Shown one piece after another: positions 16,825-25,324 of a DNA stretch of 64,000 bases. The DNA lies in NCBI GenBank assembly GCA_903835685.1, contig CAILNX010000054.1:62001-126000 (forward strand). Direction: 5' to 3'. How positions within the stretch are numbered: position 1 is the first letter of the stretch; each line of letters opens with the position of its first letter. Source of the DNA: an uncultured delta proteobacterium (GTDB lineage Bacteria; Desulfobacterota; Desulfovibrionia; Desulfovibrionales; Desulfovibrionaceae). A program made the position numbers and the translations under genes. Under the pieces are notes generated by a model that was not told the DNA's origin, made no database searches, and saw only the letters and a list, made by a program, of their open reading frames with translations.

Positions 16825-17580
16825 ATGGGTAGGACGCTGCCGATCGAGGACCCGTTGATCCGGATGCAGCGGGATTTGAAAAAAGCCAAGGCCGCCGACC
16901 CGGCCAAGGTCCGTTGGATCATGGTCATCGATCAGGCCAAATGCGCCGGGTGCCAAGCCTGCACCGTGGCCTGCGTGGCCGAAAACAAGCTCCCGCCCGG
17001 CGTGGTCTACCGCCCGGTCATCGACGAGGAGCTCGGCACGTACCCCTCGGTGCGCCGCCGGTTCCTGCCCCGCCCCTGCATGCAATGCGACAACCCGCCC
17101 TGTGTCGGCGTCTGCCCGGTCCACGCCACGACGAAGAACGAGCAGGGCGTGACCGTTATCGACTACAACCGGTGCATCGGCTGCCGCTACTGCCTGTCGG
17201 CCTGCCCCTACGGGGCGCGCACCTCGGACTTCGGGGAGTGGTACACGGCCAAGACCGCTGATGCCCCTGGCGTTCTGGTGGGCAAGACCGGCGCGGCCCA
17301 GGGCTATGAGGAGAATCCCGCCGCCGAGTACGGCAAGGAATGGGCCGCGCGCAGCCGCCGGGACTCGCCCATCGGCAACGCCCGCAAATGCCATTTCTGC
17401 CTGCACCGCCTGGCTGTGGGCATGCTGCCGGCCTGCGTGACCACGTGCATCGGCCGGGCCACCTTCTTCGGGGACCGCAACGACCCGGACGCGCTGGTGC
17501 GCGAACTCCTGGGCTCGCCGCGCATCCATCGCCTGAAGGAAGAGATGGGCACCAAGCCTGCGGTCTATTACCTGGGCTAA
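16825..17580 (+). CDS. 4Fe-4S ferredoxin subunit of a molybdopterin reductase (TtrB/ArrB-like)
   Basis: This 251-residue electron-transfer subunit has four Cys clusters ([35 protein letters not shown], and CHFC...CVTTC) expected to bind four [4Fe-4S] centres, as in DmsB, TtrB, ArrB and PsrB. There is no signal peptide; such subunits usually ride across with the Tat-exported catalytic subunit. It is followed by an NrfD-like membrane subunit after ten bases, then the catalytic subunit, giving the B-C-A order seen in ttrBCA. It should carry electrons from the membrane subunit to the molybdenum enzyme. Confidence 0.92.
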   Translation: MGRTLPIEDPLIRMQRDLKKAKAADPAKVRWIMVIDQAKCAGCQACTVACVAENKLPPGVVYRPVIDEELGTYPSVRRRFLPRPCMQCDNPPCVGVCPVHATTKNEQGVTVIDYNRCIGCRYCLSACPYGARTSDFGEWYTAKTADAPGVLVGKTGAAQGYEENPAAEYGKEWAARSRRDSPIGNARKCHFCLHRLAVGMLPACVTTCIGRATFFGDRNDPDALVRELLGSPRIHRLKEEMGTKPAVYYLG

Positions 17581-17590
17581 GGGGGGAGAC

Positions 17591-18727
17591 ATGGACGCAA
17601 AACGCAAGATGCTGATGATCCTGGCCCTGGCCGGACTGGCCGTGGGCGCCTTCGGCGTGGTCGAAGCGCTCATGCACGGAACGAACGCTACAGCCCTGAC
17701 CTCCTCTGTGCCGTGGGGGCTTGGCGTGGTCGTCTACCTCTACTTCCTCGGCCTTTCCGCCGGGGCATTCCTGGTTTCCATCCTGGTCTACGTCTTCGGG
17801 CTGAAGCGCTACGAGCCCCTGGGCAAGATCGCGGCCTGGGCCGTGGTGGTCACCGAGGTCTGCGCGGGCGGGGCCATCGCTCTGGATCTGGGCCGCTGGG
17901 GCCGCATGTACCGCTTTGTGCTCAGCCCGAGCCTGGATTCTCCCATGCTCTGGATGTTCGTGTTCTTCACCCTGCTGCTGGTCATCTACCTGCTCAAGAT
18001 CAAGGCCATCACCCAGGGGTGCGATGAGTGCGTGCGCAAGCTGTCCATCGTGGCCCTGCCCGTGGGTCTCCTCTTCTACGGGACCAACGGCTATTTCTTC
18101 TCGGTCCTGGCCTCCCGGCCCATATGGAACAACCCACTGGTGCCTTTCCAGTTCGTCCTGGCCGCGCTCCTGACCGGAGGGGCGCTTCTGGCCGTTCTGG
18201 CCCTGGCCTTCCCCCCGGAAGGGGATGACTATGACGGGCTCATGCGCGGCCTGGGCAAAAGCATCCTGTTCCTGCTCGTGGTCTTCCTGCTCGTGGAGGC
18301 CGTGACCATCACCTCCGGGCTCAAGTCCGGCAAGGCCGATGTGGTCGTGGCCATCAACGCTGTAGTCTGCGGGCCGCGCTGGTGGAGCTTCTGGATCATC
18401 CACCTAGTCCTGGGCGGGCTCCTGCCCTTCCTGCTTCTGGTCAAGAACGGAAGCGGCCCCAGGGACGTGTGCCAGGCCGGGCTGCTCATCCTGGCCACCT
18501 TTCCCTTTGCCCGCTACGACTTCGTCATCCCGGCCCAGGGCCTGCCCATGCTGCCTGGCCTGGATACGGCCTTCATTCATCCCCGCCTGAGCCTGTCCTA
18601 CTCTCCGGACATGGGCGAGTGGCTGGTGACTGTCTTCTTCTTGGCCCTGGCCCTGTTCGGATTCCTGATCGGCCCCAAGCTCATCCCCGCCCTGTTCGGG
18701 AGCAAAGAAGGAGACGCGCATGCCTGA
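17591..18727 (+). CDS. NrfD/PsrC-family quinol-interacting membrane subunit (TtrC-like)
   Basis: This 378-residue integral membrane protein has about nine hydrophobic segments of the NrfD/PsrC type, beginning with a helix at residues 8-26. SSVPWGLGVVVYLYFLGLSAGAFL-type residues in the second and third helices match the family. It would oxidise menaquinol and feed the Fe-S subunit. GGGGGAG lies upstream of its ATG, and its last eight bases overlap the catalytic subunit's start. Arsenate reductases of the Arr type often lack this subunit, while tetrathionate and polysulfide reductases have it. Confidence 0.9.
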   Translation: MDAKRKMLMILALAGLAVGAFGVVEALMHGTNATALTSSVPWGLGVVVYLYFLGLSAGAFLVSILVYVFGLKRYEPLGKIAAWAVVVTEVCAGGAIALDLGRWGRMYRFVLSPSLDSPMLWMFVFFTLLLVIYLLKIKAITQGCDECVRKLSIVALPVGLLFYGTNGYFFSVLASRPIWNNPLVPFQFVLAALLTGGALLAVLALAFPPEGDDYDGLMRGLGKSILFLLVVFLLVEAVTITSGLKSGKADVVVAINAVVCGPRWWSFWIIHLVLGGLLPFLLLVKNGSGPRDVCQAGLLILATFPFARYDFVIPAQGLPMLPGLDTAFIHPRLSLSYSPDMGEWLVTVFFLALALFGFLIGPKLIPALFGSKEGDAHA

Positions 18728-21700
18728 TCGCACCCGCAAACATACGTCCGAGGCTGGGACCGAAGAGGTCATGGATCGCCGCCGCTTCATGAAGTGCGCG
18801 GCCATGGCCAGCGGAGTGGCGGCCGTGGCCGGTCCCGGGGCCTTCCTGTTCCAGCAGCCCGGGGCCGAGGCCTGGGCCGCTCCGGCCGAAGGCTCGGCCT
18901 ATACCCATCACTTGCCGGAAAACCAGCTCTATACCGTCTGCCAGCAGTGCAACACCAACTGCGGCATCAAGGTCAAGATCGCGGACGGCCGAGTGGCCAA
19001 GATCGACGGCAACCCCTTCAACCCCTGGACCCTGGCCCCCCACCTGCCGTTCAAAACCGCCATGGCCGATGCGGCGCTGGTAGAGGGTGCCCTGTGTCCC
19101 AAGGGCCAGGCCGGAATCCAGACCCTGTACGACCCCTACCGCATCGTGAAGGTTCTCAAGCGGGCCGGGAAACGCGGTGAGAACAAATGGAAGTCCATTC
19201 CCTTCGACCAGGCCGTGGCCGAGCTCGTGGAGGGCGGCGACCTCTTTGGCGAGGGCAAGGTCGAGGGACTGAAGGACATCTGTCCCTTGAAGGACTCGGC
19301 CGTGGCCAAGGCCCTGGCCGAGGACGCCGAGGAGGTGGTCAAGAAGAAGATGCCCCTGGACGAGTTCAAGACCAAGCACGCCGAGAACCTGAAGTGCCTG
19401 ATCGACCCGGACCACCCGGATATGGGATTCAAGAACAACCAGTTCGTGTTCAACTGGGGCCGCCTCAAGGGCGGGCGCAGCGACTTCGTGCAGCGCTTCT
19501 GCTCCGGCCTGGGCACCAACAACCGCCACGGCCACACCACGGTCTGCCAGGGCTCCCTGTACTTCACCTGCAAGCTCATGAGCGACCAGTTCGTGGACGG
19601 CAAGTGGACCGCCGGAAGCAAATTCTACTGGCAGGGCGACATCGCCAATTCCGAGTTCGTACTCTTCGTGGGCACGAACCTTTTCGACGCCAACTACGGT
19701 CCCCCGTGGCGCGTACCCAAGGTCACGAGCGGGATCGCTGATGGCGGGTTCAAATTCGCGGTCATCGACCCCCGTTGCTCCAAACTGGCTTCCCGGGCCT
19801 GGAAATGGCTCCCGGTGACGTCCAACGGGGTCGGCGCGACGGCCATGTTCATGATCCGCTGGATCATCGAGAACGCCCGCTACGACGCCCGCTACCTGTC
19901 CAATGCCAACAAGGCCGCCGCCAAGGCGTCCAACGAACCCACCTGGACCCAGACTGCCTGGCTGGTCAAAGTCGGCGAGGACGGCAAGCCTGGGGCTTTC
20001 CTGCGCGGTTCGGACCTGGGCCTACCCAAGGATATTCGCCAGGACAAGGACGGCAAGGACTGGGAGTTCGACGCCTTCGTGGTCCTGAAAGATGGCCAGC
20101 CCGTGCCCTTCGACCCCAACAGCGAAGACAAGCCCGTGACCGGAGACCTCCTGGTGGATGCCGAGGTCAAGGGCATGAAGGTCAAGACCGTGCTCCAGGT
20201 CTACAAGGAGGCTGCTGCCGCCAAGACCGGGGCCCAGTGGGCCGAGATCGCCGGGCTCAAGGAGTCCGATCTGGCCGAGGTGGCGCAGGAGTTCACCAGC
20301 CACGGGAAGAGGGCGGTGGCCGACATTCACCGGGGCGTGTCCCAGCACACCAGCGGATTCTACAACGTGCTGGCCTGGATGTTCGTGAACATCCTCATCG
20401 GCAACCATGACCACATGGGCGGCATGTGCAAGGCCACCACCTACGATCCCTCGGGAACCAAGAAGGGCCAGCCCTACGACGTTGGCAAGCAAAAGGCCAT
20501 CAAACCCTATGGCATCGACATCATCCGGGGCGGCAAGGTCTTCGACAAGAGCACCCTGTTCGACAAGTTCCCGGCCAAGCGGGTCTGGTATCCCTTCTGC
20601 TCGGACGTGTACCAGGAGGTCATCCCCAGCATCGGCGACGCCTACCCCTATCCGATCAAGGCCTTGTTCCTGTACATGGGCACCCCGGTCTACTCCCTGC
20701 CCGCCGGGCACGCACTCATCGACATCCTCTCGGACGTGAAGAAGCTGCCGCTGTTCTTCGTCTCGGACATTACCGTGGGCGAGACCAGCATGTACGCGGA
20801 CTACATCTTCCCGGATCTGACCTACCTGGAGCGCTGGGAGTTCTCGGGCTCGCATCCCTCGGTGCCCTTCAAGGTATTCCCGGTGCGCCAGCCCGTGGTG
20901 GCCCCGCTGACCGAGACGGTCACGGTGTACGGCCAGAAGATGCCTTTGTCCCTGGAGACCGTATTCCTGGGCCTTGCCGAGAAGATGAAGCTGTCCGGGT
21001 TCGGCGAGAACTCCTTTGGTGAGGGCAAGCACCTGAAGCGCGAGGAGGACCTCTATCTGCGCATGTTGGCCAACGTGGCCTTCGGCGAGAAAGAGGACGG
21101 TTCGGACAAGGTCCCGGCCGCGAATGCCGAGGAGATAGCCCTGTTCGAGAAGTCCCGGCGGCATCTGCCGGACACGGTCTTCGACGCCAAGCGCTGGAAG
21201 GAGGCCGTGGGCGAGGAGCTTTGGCCCCATGTCGTCTATCTGCTCAACAGGGGCGGACGCTTCCAGGACTTCGCCAAGGCATACAAGGACGGGCAGTTGG
21301 CGAACAAGTACGGCAAGCAGCTCGGCATCTACATGGAGAACCTGCTCAAGACCAAGAACTCCATGACCGGCAAGACCTACCTGCATTTCGCCGACTACGT
21401 GGCCGGCCCGGTGGACTGCACGGGCAAGCCTTTGGATGACGAGAAGCAGGGCTTCGAGTTCACCCTGATAACCTACAAGTCCGTGGTCCAGACCAAGAGC
21501 CGCACCACGGGCAACTATTGGCTCCAGGCGACCTACCCCGAAAATGCCATGGAGATGAACAGCGTCGATGCGGAAAGGCTGGGCATCAAGACCGGCGACC
21601 TGGTCAAGGTGGTTTCCGCCTCCAACCCGGAAGGGACCTGGATGCTCCAGCCGGGCAAGCCCAAGCCCATGATCGGCAAAGCCAAGGTCATCGAAGGCAT

Positions 21701-21929
21701 CCGTCCAGGGCACGTGGCCTTCACCCTGGGCCATGGACACTGGGCCAACGGTGCCGGGGCGGTGACGGTTGACGGGGTGCTGGTGCCGGGCGACCCCAGG
21801 CGGGCCACGGGCATCCACGCCAACGCGGCCATGCGCCTGGACCCGGTCCTGAAGAATACCGGCCTCGTGGACCCGGTGGCCGGGAGCGCGGTCTTCTACC
21901 AGAGTCAGGTCAAGATCGTGAAGGCCTAA
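18720..21929 (+). CDS. Tat-exported molybdopterin oxidoreductase catalytic subunit (TtrA/ArrA/selenate-reductase group)
   Basis: This 1069-residue subunit has a twin-arginine signal (DRRRFMKCAAM near residue 19) and an N-terminal [4Fe-4S] motif CQQCNTNC...CPKGQAG. A probable molybdenum-ligand Cys lies in HGHTTVCQGS, and the molybdopterin-dinucleotide-binding domain is at the C-terminus (NYWLQATYPENAMEMN...). The length and B-C-A gene order resemble tetrathionate reductase TtrA and long selenate/arsenate relatives more than ArrA (about 850 residues). It would reduce an oxyanion in the periplasm. Location behind arsR suggests arsenic or selenium, the order suggests tetrathionate; the substrate is unresolved. 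A strong terminator follows. Confidence 0.88.
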   Translation: MPDRTRKHTSEAGTEEVMDRRRFMKCAAMASGVAAVAGPGAFLFQQPGAEAWAAPAEGSAYTHHLPENQLYTVCQQCNTNCGIKVKIADGRVAKIDGNPFNPWTLAPHLPFKTAMADAALVEGALCPKGQAGIQTLYDPYRIVKVLKRAGKRGENKWKSIPFDQAVAELVEGGDLFGEGKVEGLKDICPLKDSAVAKALAEDAEEVVKKKMPLDEFKTKHAENLKCLIDPDHPDMGFKNNQFVFNWGRLKGGRSDFVQRFCSGLGTNNRHGHTTVCQGSLYFTCKLMSDQFVDGKWTAGSKFYWQGDIANSEFVLFVGTNLFDANYGPPWRVPKVTSGIADGGFKFAVIDPRCSKLASRAWKWLPVTSNGVGATAMFMIRWIIENARYDARYLSNANKAAAKASNEPTWTQTAWLVKVGEDGKPGAFLRGSDLGLPKDIRQDKDGKDWEFDAFVVLKDGQPVPFDPNSEDKPVTGDLLVDAEVKGMKVKTVLQVYKEAAAAKTGAQWAEIAGLKESDLAEVAQEFTSHGKRAVADIHRGVSQHTSGFYNVLAWMFVNILIGNHDHMGGMCKATTYDPSGTKKGQPYDVGKQKAIKPYGIDIIRGGKVFDKSTLFDKFPAKRVWYPFCSDVYQEVIPSIGDAYPYPIKALFLYMGTPVYSLPAGHALIDILSDVKKLPLFFVSDITVGETSMYADYIFPDLTYLERWEFSGSHPSVPFKVFPVRQPVVAPLTETVTVYGQKMPLSLETVFLGLAEKMKLSGFGENSFGEGKHLKREEDLYLRMLANVAFGEKEDGSDKVPAANAEEIALFEKSRRHLPDTVFDAKRWKEAVGEELWPHVVYLLNRGGRFQDFAKAYKDGQLANKYGKQLGIYMENLLKTKNSMTGKTYLHFADYVAGPVDCTGKPLDDEKQGFEFTLITYKSVVQTKSRTTGNYWLQATYPENAMEMNSVDAERLGIKTGDLVKVVSASNPEGTWMLQPGKPKPMIGKAKVIEGIRPGHVAFTLGHGHWANGAGAVTVDGVLVPGDPRRATGIHANAAMRLDPVLKNTGLVDPVAGSAVFYQSQVKIVKA

Positions 21930-21941
21930 TACTGGATCAGT

Positions 21942-21976
21942 GGCCCCTGGGAAACCCCGGGGGCCGCTTTCTTTTT
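21942..21976 (+). terminator. Rho-independent terminator after the molybdoenzyme operon
   Basis: GGCCCCTGGG pairs with CCCGGGGGCC (10 bp, one T-G pair) around a short loop, followed by GCTTTCTTTTT. It starts 12 bases after the stop codon. Confidence 0.88.
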
Positions 21977-22042
21977 GTCCGCCGGGAGAGAAGTCCGGCC
22001 AGCCTCCCCTTTCGTTTCGCGTCATCGCACCGGAGAAAACAA

Positions 22043-22207
22043 GTGAACATCGGCCCCCATACGTTTGCAGAGCTCAAGGAGAAAGCAACGGCATTCCACG
22101 GGTTGCCGGCTCCCGGTCTTCTCATCGGCGGTTACATGGTGGAAGAGGCCAAAGCTCAATTGCCGCCTGGAAGGGGCTCTTCTAGATGCTGCCCAGGGCG
22201 CTCTTGA
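22043..22207 (+). pseudogene. Truncated FmdE-family gene remnant
   Basis: From the GTG at 22043 the frame reads NIGPHTFAELKEK...FHGLPAPGLLIGGYMVEEA, which I recognise as the N-terminus of FmdE-family proteins (formylmethanofuran dehydrogenase subunit E-like, normally 150-200 residues). Similarity stops after about residue 43 (near 22171). The frame then runs into the antisense 3' end of the EF-hand gene and terminates at 54 codons. The Cys-containing core that follows in intact FmdE proteins is missing. This is probably a deletion or recombination scar at the edge of the metalloid island. Confidence 0.7.
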
Positions 22208-22520
22208 TGAGGCTGTATTTCTGGAGCTTGACGCTCTTGCCGGACAACAGGCGGTAGACCGTGCTCTCGTTGTTCGTGAGCGTGGCCTTGATCTCCCCCT
22301 CGTCAACGTGTCCGTCCTTGTTGACGTCGGCCTTGTCAAAGGCCTCGGCGGACCATTTGACCTCATCCTTGGTCAGAACCCCGTCCTTGTTGGCGTCGTT
22401 CTCCTTGATGTACTTCTGGGAGGCAGCCTTGAGCAGGGAGTCGGGGACGGCGGTCTCGCTTGATCCAGACAGATAGGACGAGGTCAGGGCACAGTAATTG
22501 GCTGCGGTGATCTTGGTCAT
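22182..22520 (-). CDS. EF-hand calcium-binding protein
   Basis: This 112-residue protein contains two adjacent canonical EF-hand loops, DANKDGVLTKDEV and DVNKDGHVDEGEI, with acidic residues at loop positions 1, 3, 5 and 12. The ATG at 22520 is chosen because GGGGGA lies five bases upstream; an ATG at 22559 is in frame. There is no signal peptide, and the termini are helical. Its 3' end overlaps the remnant of the fmdE-like frame. It may be a calcium sensor or buffer; no partner is evident. Confidence 0.85.
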   Translation of the reverse strand: MTKITAANYCALTSSYLSGSSETAVPDSLLKAASQKYIKENDANKDGVLTKDEVKWSAEAFDKADVNKDGHVDEGEIKATLTNNESTVYRLLSGKSVKLQKYSLIKSALGSI

Positions 22521-22728
22521 ACTTTCCCCCTTGGCCCATGCAAGCAATTCCTGTTCCATACGGCCCGGGGCCGCCCCGAATCCTCTGGCTGGATTCGTCT
22601 GGTCGCCCGGAGAGAAAACCTCGAATCCAGCCCTTGCCTAATGCCGGACAAAAAGGATAGTGGTACGGATTGTTTTGGGGATGACGGGGATGGAAGAAGT
22701 CCAAAACCCGTCGACGAGGAGGACGAGT

Positions 22729-22947
22729 ATGCCCAAAGAGGAAGCCATTGAGGTCGAAGGGACCATCCAGGAATCCCTTCCCAACGCCATGTTCAGGGTG
22801 GAGCTGCAAAACGGCCACACCATCCTGGGCCACATTTCAGGCAAGATGCGCAAGCACTACATCCGCATCCTGCCCGGGGACAAGGTCAAGGTGGAGCTTT
22901 CCCCTTACGACCTGACCCGGGGCCGCATCACCTACCGCATGCGCTGA
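22729..22947 (+). CDS. infA: Translation initiation factor IF-1
   Basis: This 72-residue single S1/OB-fold protein reads [19 protein letters not shown], then [28 protein letters not shown] and LTRGRITYR, which covers the whole IF-1 family. The ATG at 22729 is chosen over an upstream in-frame ATG because it matches the family start and has GAGGAGGA seven bases before it. It binds the ribosomal A site during initiation. It stands apart from any ribosomal protein operon and is followed by a cold-shock gene, as often happens for infA in this group. Confidence 0.98.
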   Translation: MPKEEAIEVEGTIQESLPNAMFRVELQNGHTILGHISGKMRKHYIRILPGDKVKVELSPYDLTRGRITYRMR

Positions 22948-22993
22948 TCGCCAAACGCCCCGGCCCGTCCCTTCGCGGCAAGGAACCCTGGTC

Positions 22994-23206
22994 ATGAAAC
23001 GGCTTGGAGTGGTCTCTTGGTTCAGCGACCCCAAGGGGTTCGGCTTCATCATTGACGAGGCCGAGGGCTTTGACGTGTACGTGCACTACTCTCAGGTCCG
23101 GCGTCAGGGTTTCTTGACCCTGAGCCCCGGCGAGCGGGTCAGCTACATCTTAAAAGACGAAGACGGGGCCTGCAAGGCCGAGGAAGTGGACATCCTGCCC
23201 GCCTGA
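22994..23206 (+). CDS. CspA-family cold-shock domain protein
   Basis: This 70-residue OB-fold protein keeps RNP1-like KGFGFII and RNP2-like DVYVHYSQV, the nucleic-acid-binding faces of cold-shock proteins. The start differs from standard CspA (MKRLGVVSWF rather than MxxGxVKWF), and the second motif has Tyr in place of the usual Phe. It probably binds single-stranded RNA. The gene lies 46 bases after infA and may be co-transcribed with it. Confidence 0.93.
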   Translation: MKRLGVVSWFSDPKGFGFIIDEAEGFDVYVHYSQVRRQGFLTLSPGERVSYILKDEDGACKAEEVDILPA

Positions 23207-23322
23207 TTTTTCGCGTATTCCATCTGATCAAAGAGCCTGGTTCCAGGGCGGCCGTCCAGGCCGGGCCGGAGGGACTCTGTCCTGAACAGCATCCCCCCGG
23301 CTCCAGTCAGGCTTGAAGTCCC

Positions 23323-23787
23323 TTATCCCTTGGAGCAGCAACCGCAGGTCAGAGCTTGGCCGCCCCCTTCCTGGCTTCCGAGCAGGTCCCAGAGCAGGCC
23401 AGCCGCCCTGGCCGTGAGGCGCTTGCACTGCTCCATGTTCTCCTGGGGTCCCAGGGCCTCGAGCACCTCCTTGCAGCGGATGCGTCCGCACAGTCCCTCG
23501 AAGCGGCTCCGGTATTGGGCGGCAGAGGCCGCCACGGCGTCCCAGTTCTCACCAGCCTGGGAGCGGCCGTTCAGCAGGCCCAGGGCCATGAGCCCGCCCG
23601 AGAGGGCCCCGCACATCTCCTCCTGGCTCCGGCCCACCCCGCCCCCGAAGGCCGTGGCCATTCTGGGCGTGACTGCGTTGCCAGGGTTCCCTGAGGCCTC
23701 CATGATGGCCGCCAGCACGGATTCCGCGCAGTGCAGCCCGCCCTGGAAAAAGTCATAGGCCCGTTGCTCCACCTGTTCCGTGTTCAT
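23323..23787 (-). CDS. C_GCAxxG_C_C family redox/metal protein
   Basis: This 154-residue protein matches the C_GCAxxG_C_C family: GGLHCAESVL near the N-terminus, ATAFGGGVGRSQEEMCGALSGG in the middle, CGRIRC later, and a cysteine-rich tail LTCGCCSKG. Family members are short, cysteine-rich and probably bind a metal or Fe-S centre; their function is unknown. The gene is divergent from a LysR-type regulator 156 bases away, which likely controls it. Start at 23787 has GGAGAACG upstream. Confidence 0.9.
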   Translation of the reverse strand: MNTEQVEQRAYDFFQGGLHCAESVLAAIMEASGNPGNAVTPRMATAFGGGVGRSQEEMCGALSGGLMALGLLNGRSQAGENWDAVAASAAQYRSRFEGLCGRIRCKEVLEALGPQENMEQCKRLTARAAGLLWDLLGSQEGGGQALTCGCCSKG

Positions 23788-23884
23788 GATCGTTCTCCTG
23801 TTTTTGGGCCGCCCGGCCTGTCCTGCACGGAGGACCGGTTGACCGCGTGATTTGATCTTGATAATTGATTAAGAACTCGTATCG

Positions 23885-23899
23885 ATCGTGTCCAACGAT
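23885..23899. promoter_or_regulatory. LysR-type T-N11-A box in a divergent intergenic region
   Basis: ATCGT-GTCCA-ACGAT is a perfect 5-bp inverted repeat with T-N11-A spacing, nested inside a wider TATCGA (23880-23885) / TCGATA (23905-23910) repeat. It lies between a lysR gene and the divergent C_GCAxxG gene, as expected for a LysR regulator site. Confidence 0.65.
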
Positions 23900-23943
23900 T
23901 GTTTTCGATAGGGCTGATCGGAAATCCAGAACAGGAGTCGAGC

Positions 23944-24909
23944 ATGGAACTGCGGGATATCCGGACCTTTGCGGCCGTGGCCAAGCTGCTGAGCTTCCAC
24001 CGGGCGGGCGAGGCCCTGCACGCGGCCCAGTCCACGGTGTCGGCGCGGGTGGCGGCTTTGGAGGGGGAACTGGGGCTGCGGCTCTTCGAACGGCTGGGAC
24101 GCCGGGTGGCCCTGACCGAGGCCGGGGAGCGCCTCCTGGATTATGCGCGCAAGATTCTGGACCTGGAGGACGAGGCCCGGGCCTGGGTCATCGGGGCCTC
24201 GGAATCGCGTGGGACCCTCTCGGTTCGGGTGCCCGAGTCACTGTGCGCCTACCGCATGGGCAGCGTGATCCGGCGCTTCCGCGAGACCTTCCCGCACGTC
24301 AGTTTAAGCTTCACGGCCTGCACCATGGAGGGCCTGGACAAGGATTTGCGCCGGGGGGTGACGGACCTGGCCTTTCTCATGACCGACACCATTCGGGCCG
24401 GGGACCTGGTGGTGGAGGCCCTGGGCGTGGAGCGTCTGGTGCTGGTGGCCGCGCCCGGGCATCGCCTGGCCGGACAGGCCGGGGTGGGGCCAGAGGATTT
24501 GCAGGGGGAAACCCTGGTGCTGTCCAAGGCCGACTGCTCCTACCGCAGGCTCTTCGAAAGTCTGCTCTCTGATAAGGGCGTGGTCACGGCGGCCGGGGTG
24601 GAGTTCTCCAGCGCGGCGGCCCTGCGGGGCTGCGTCATGGGCGGAGTGGGGGTGAGCCTTTTGCCGGAATTGGCCGTGCGCACTGACCTGGCCGCCGGGC
24701 GATTGGTGGTCCTGCCTTGGGCCGAGGGCGATTTGGAGACCGCAGTGCTCATGATCCGGCACAAGGACAAATGGCTGTCCCCGCCCCTGACGGCGTTCAT
24801 GGACATGGTGCGGGCCGGGCTCATGGACGGCGCGGCCACGGAGGCCGGGCCGGAAATCCGGGAAGGGGGAGGGGAAAACGTTCCGGCAGGCAAGGATCGC
24901 TGTTGTTGA
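23944..24909 (+). CDS. LysR-family transcriptional regulator
   Basis: This 321-residue regulator has the N-terminal winged helix (ELRDIRTFAAVAKLLSFHRAGEAL-type start, recognition segment AAQSTVSARVAALE) and a C-terminal type 2 periplasmic-binding fold. The ATG at 23944 is the usual LysR start, with AGGAGTCGAGC upstream. The C-terminal end (GKDRCC) carries two cysteines. It is divergent from the C_GCAxxG gene and probably regulates that gene and itself through the T-N11-A box between them. The effector is unknown. Confidence 0.94.
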   Translation: MELRDIRTFAAVAKLLSFHRAGEALHAAQSTVSARVAALEGELGLRLFERLGRRVALTEAGERLLDYARKILDLEDEARAWVIGASESRGTLSVRVPESLCAYRMGSVIRRFRETFPHVSLSFTACTMEGLDKDLRRGVTDLAFLMTDTIRAGDLVVEALGVERLVLVAAPGHRLAGQAGVGPEDLQGETLVLSKADCSYRRLFESLLSDKGVVTAAGVEFSSAAALRGCVMGGVGVSLLPELAVRTDLAAGRLVVLPWAEGDLETAVLMIRHKDKWLSPPLTAFMDMVRAGLMDGAATEAGPEIREGGGENVPAGKDRCC

Positions 24910-24924
24910 TCCCCAAAAAACTGC

Positions 24925-24955
24925 GAAGAAAAGAATAAGAAAAAATTTTCTTTTG
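24925..24955. terminator. AT-rich element at a convergent junction (second copy)
   Basis: GAAGAAAAGAATAAGAAAAA followed by ATTTTCTTTTG forms AGAAAA/TTTTCT inverted repeats between the lysR and minus-strand 3' ends. It resembles the elements at 6953, 34958 and 39879-39968. Confidence 0.5.
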
Positions 24956-24983
24956 CGTGTCGTTCTGCGTAGGGGACTTGGCC

Positions 24984-25313
24984 CTAGCTTCCGATCTCGT
25001 TCAGTAGCGGCTCCAGCACGTTGTCCGGCTTGACCTTCTTGATGCGCACCGAGCCCTTGCGCAGGACGTAGCGGGTCACTTCCCACTCCACGTGGTCGAT
25101 GAAGTCCACCCCGCCCCAGCCGTTCTCGTCCATGAGCTCCACGACCTTTTCGATGAAGGGCTCCACGTCGATGTAGACGCCCTCGTGGTCCACGCTGAGC
25201 TTGCCGTTGGCGTACTTGACCTGGGGAAAGGGGATGTGGGGTTTGAGTTTCTCATAGGCCTCGGGTGAGATGCCCATGATGTCCCCGTAGGTCCGCACGT
25301 CGTCCATGGCCAC
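24984..25313 (-). CDS. Hypothetical protein downstream of mrp
   Basis: This 109-residue protein is one I do not recognise. It begins at GTG (25313), chosen because AGGAG lies eight bases upstream; an ATG two codons later is an alternative. It is soluble, mixed alpha/beta and charged, with an acidic middle (DVEPFIEKVVELMDENGWGG) and a basic segment VRIKKVKPDN near the end. It follows the Mrp ATPase gene by 11 bases in the same orientation, so co-transcription and a linked role in iron-sulfur protein maturation are plausible but unproven. Confidence 0.75.
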   Translation of the reverse strand: MAMDDVRTYGDIMGISPEAYEKLKPHIPFPQVKYANGKLSVDHEGVYIDVEPFIEKVVELMDENGWGGVDFIDHVEWEVTRYVLRKGSVRIKKVKPDNVLEPLLNEIGS

Positions 25314-25324
25314 CTTAAAAGCTC

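Noticed and set aside
22043-22207. The fmdE-like frame as a functional 54-residue protein
   Set aside because: It lacks the Cys-containing core of the family and its last third is antisense to the EF-hand gene's end.
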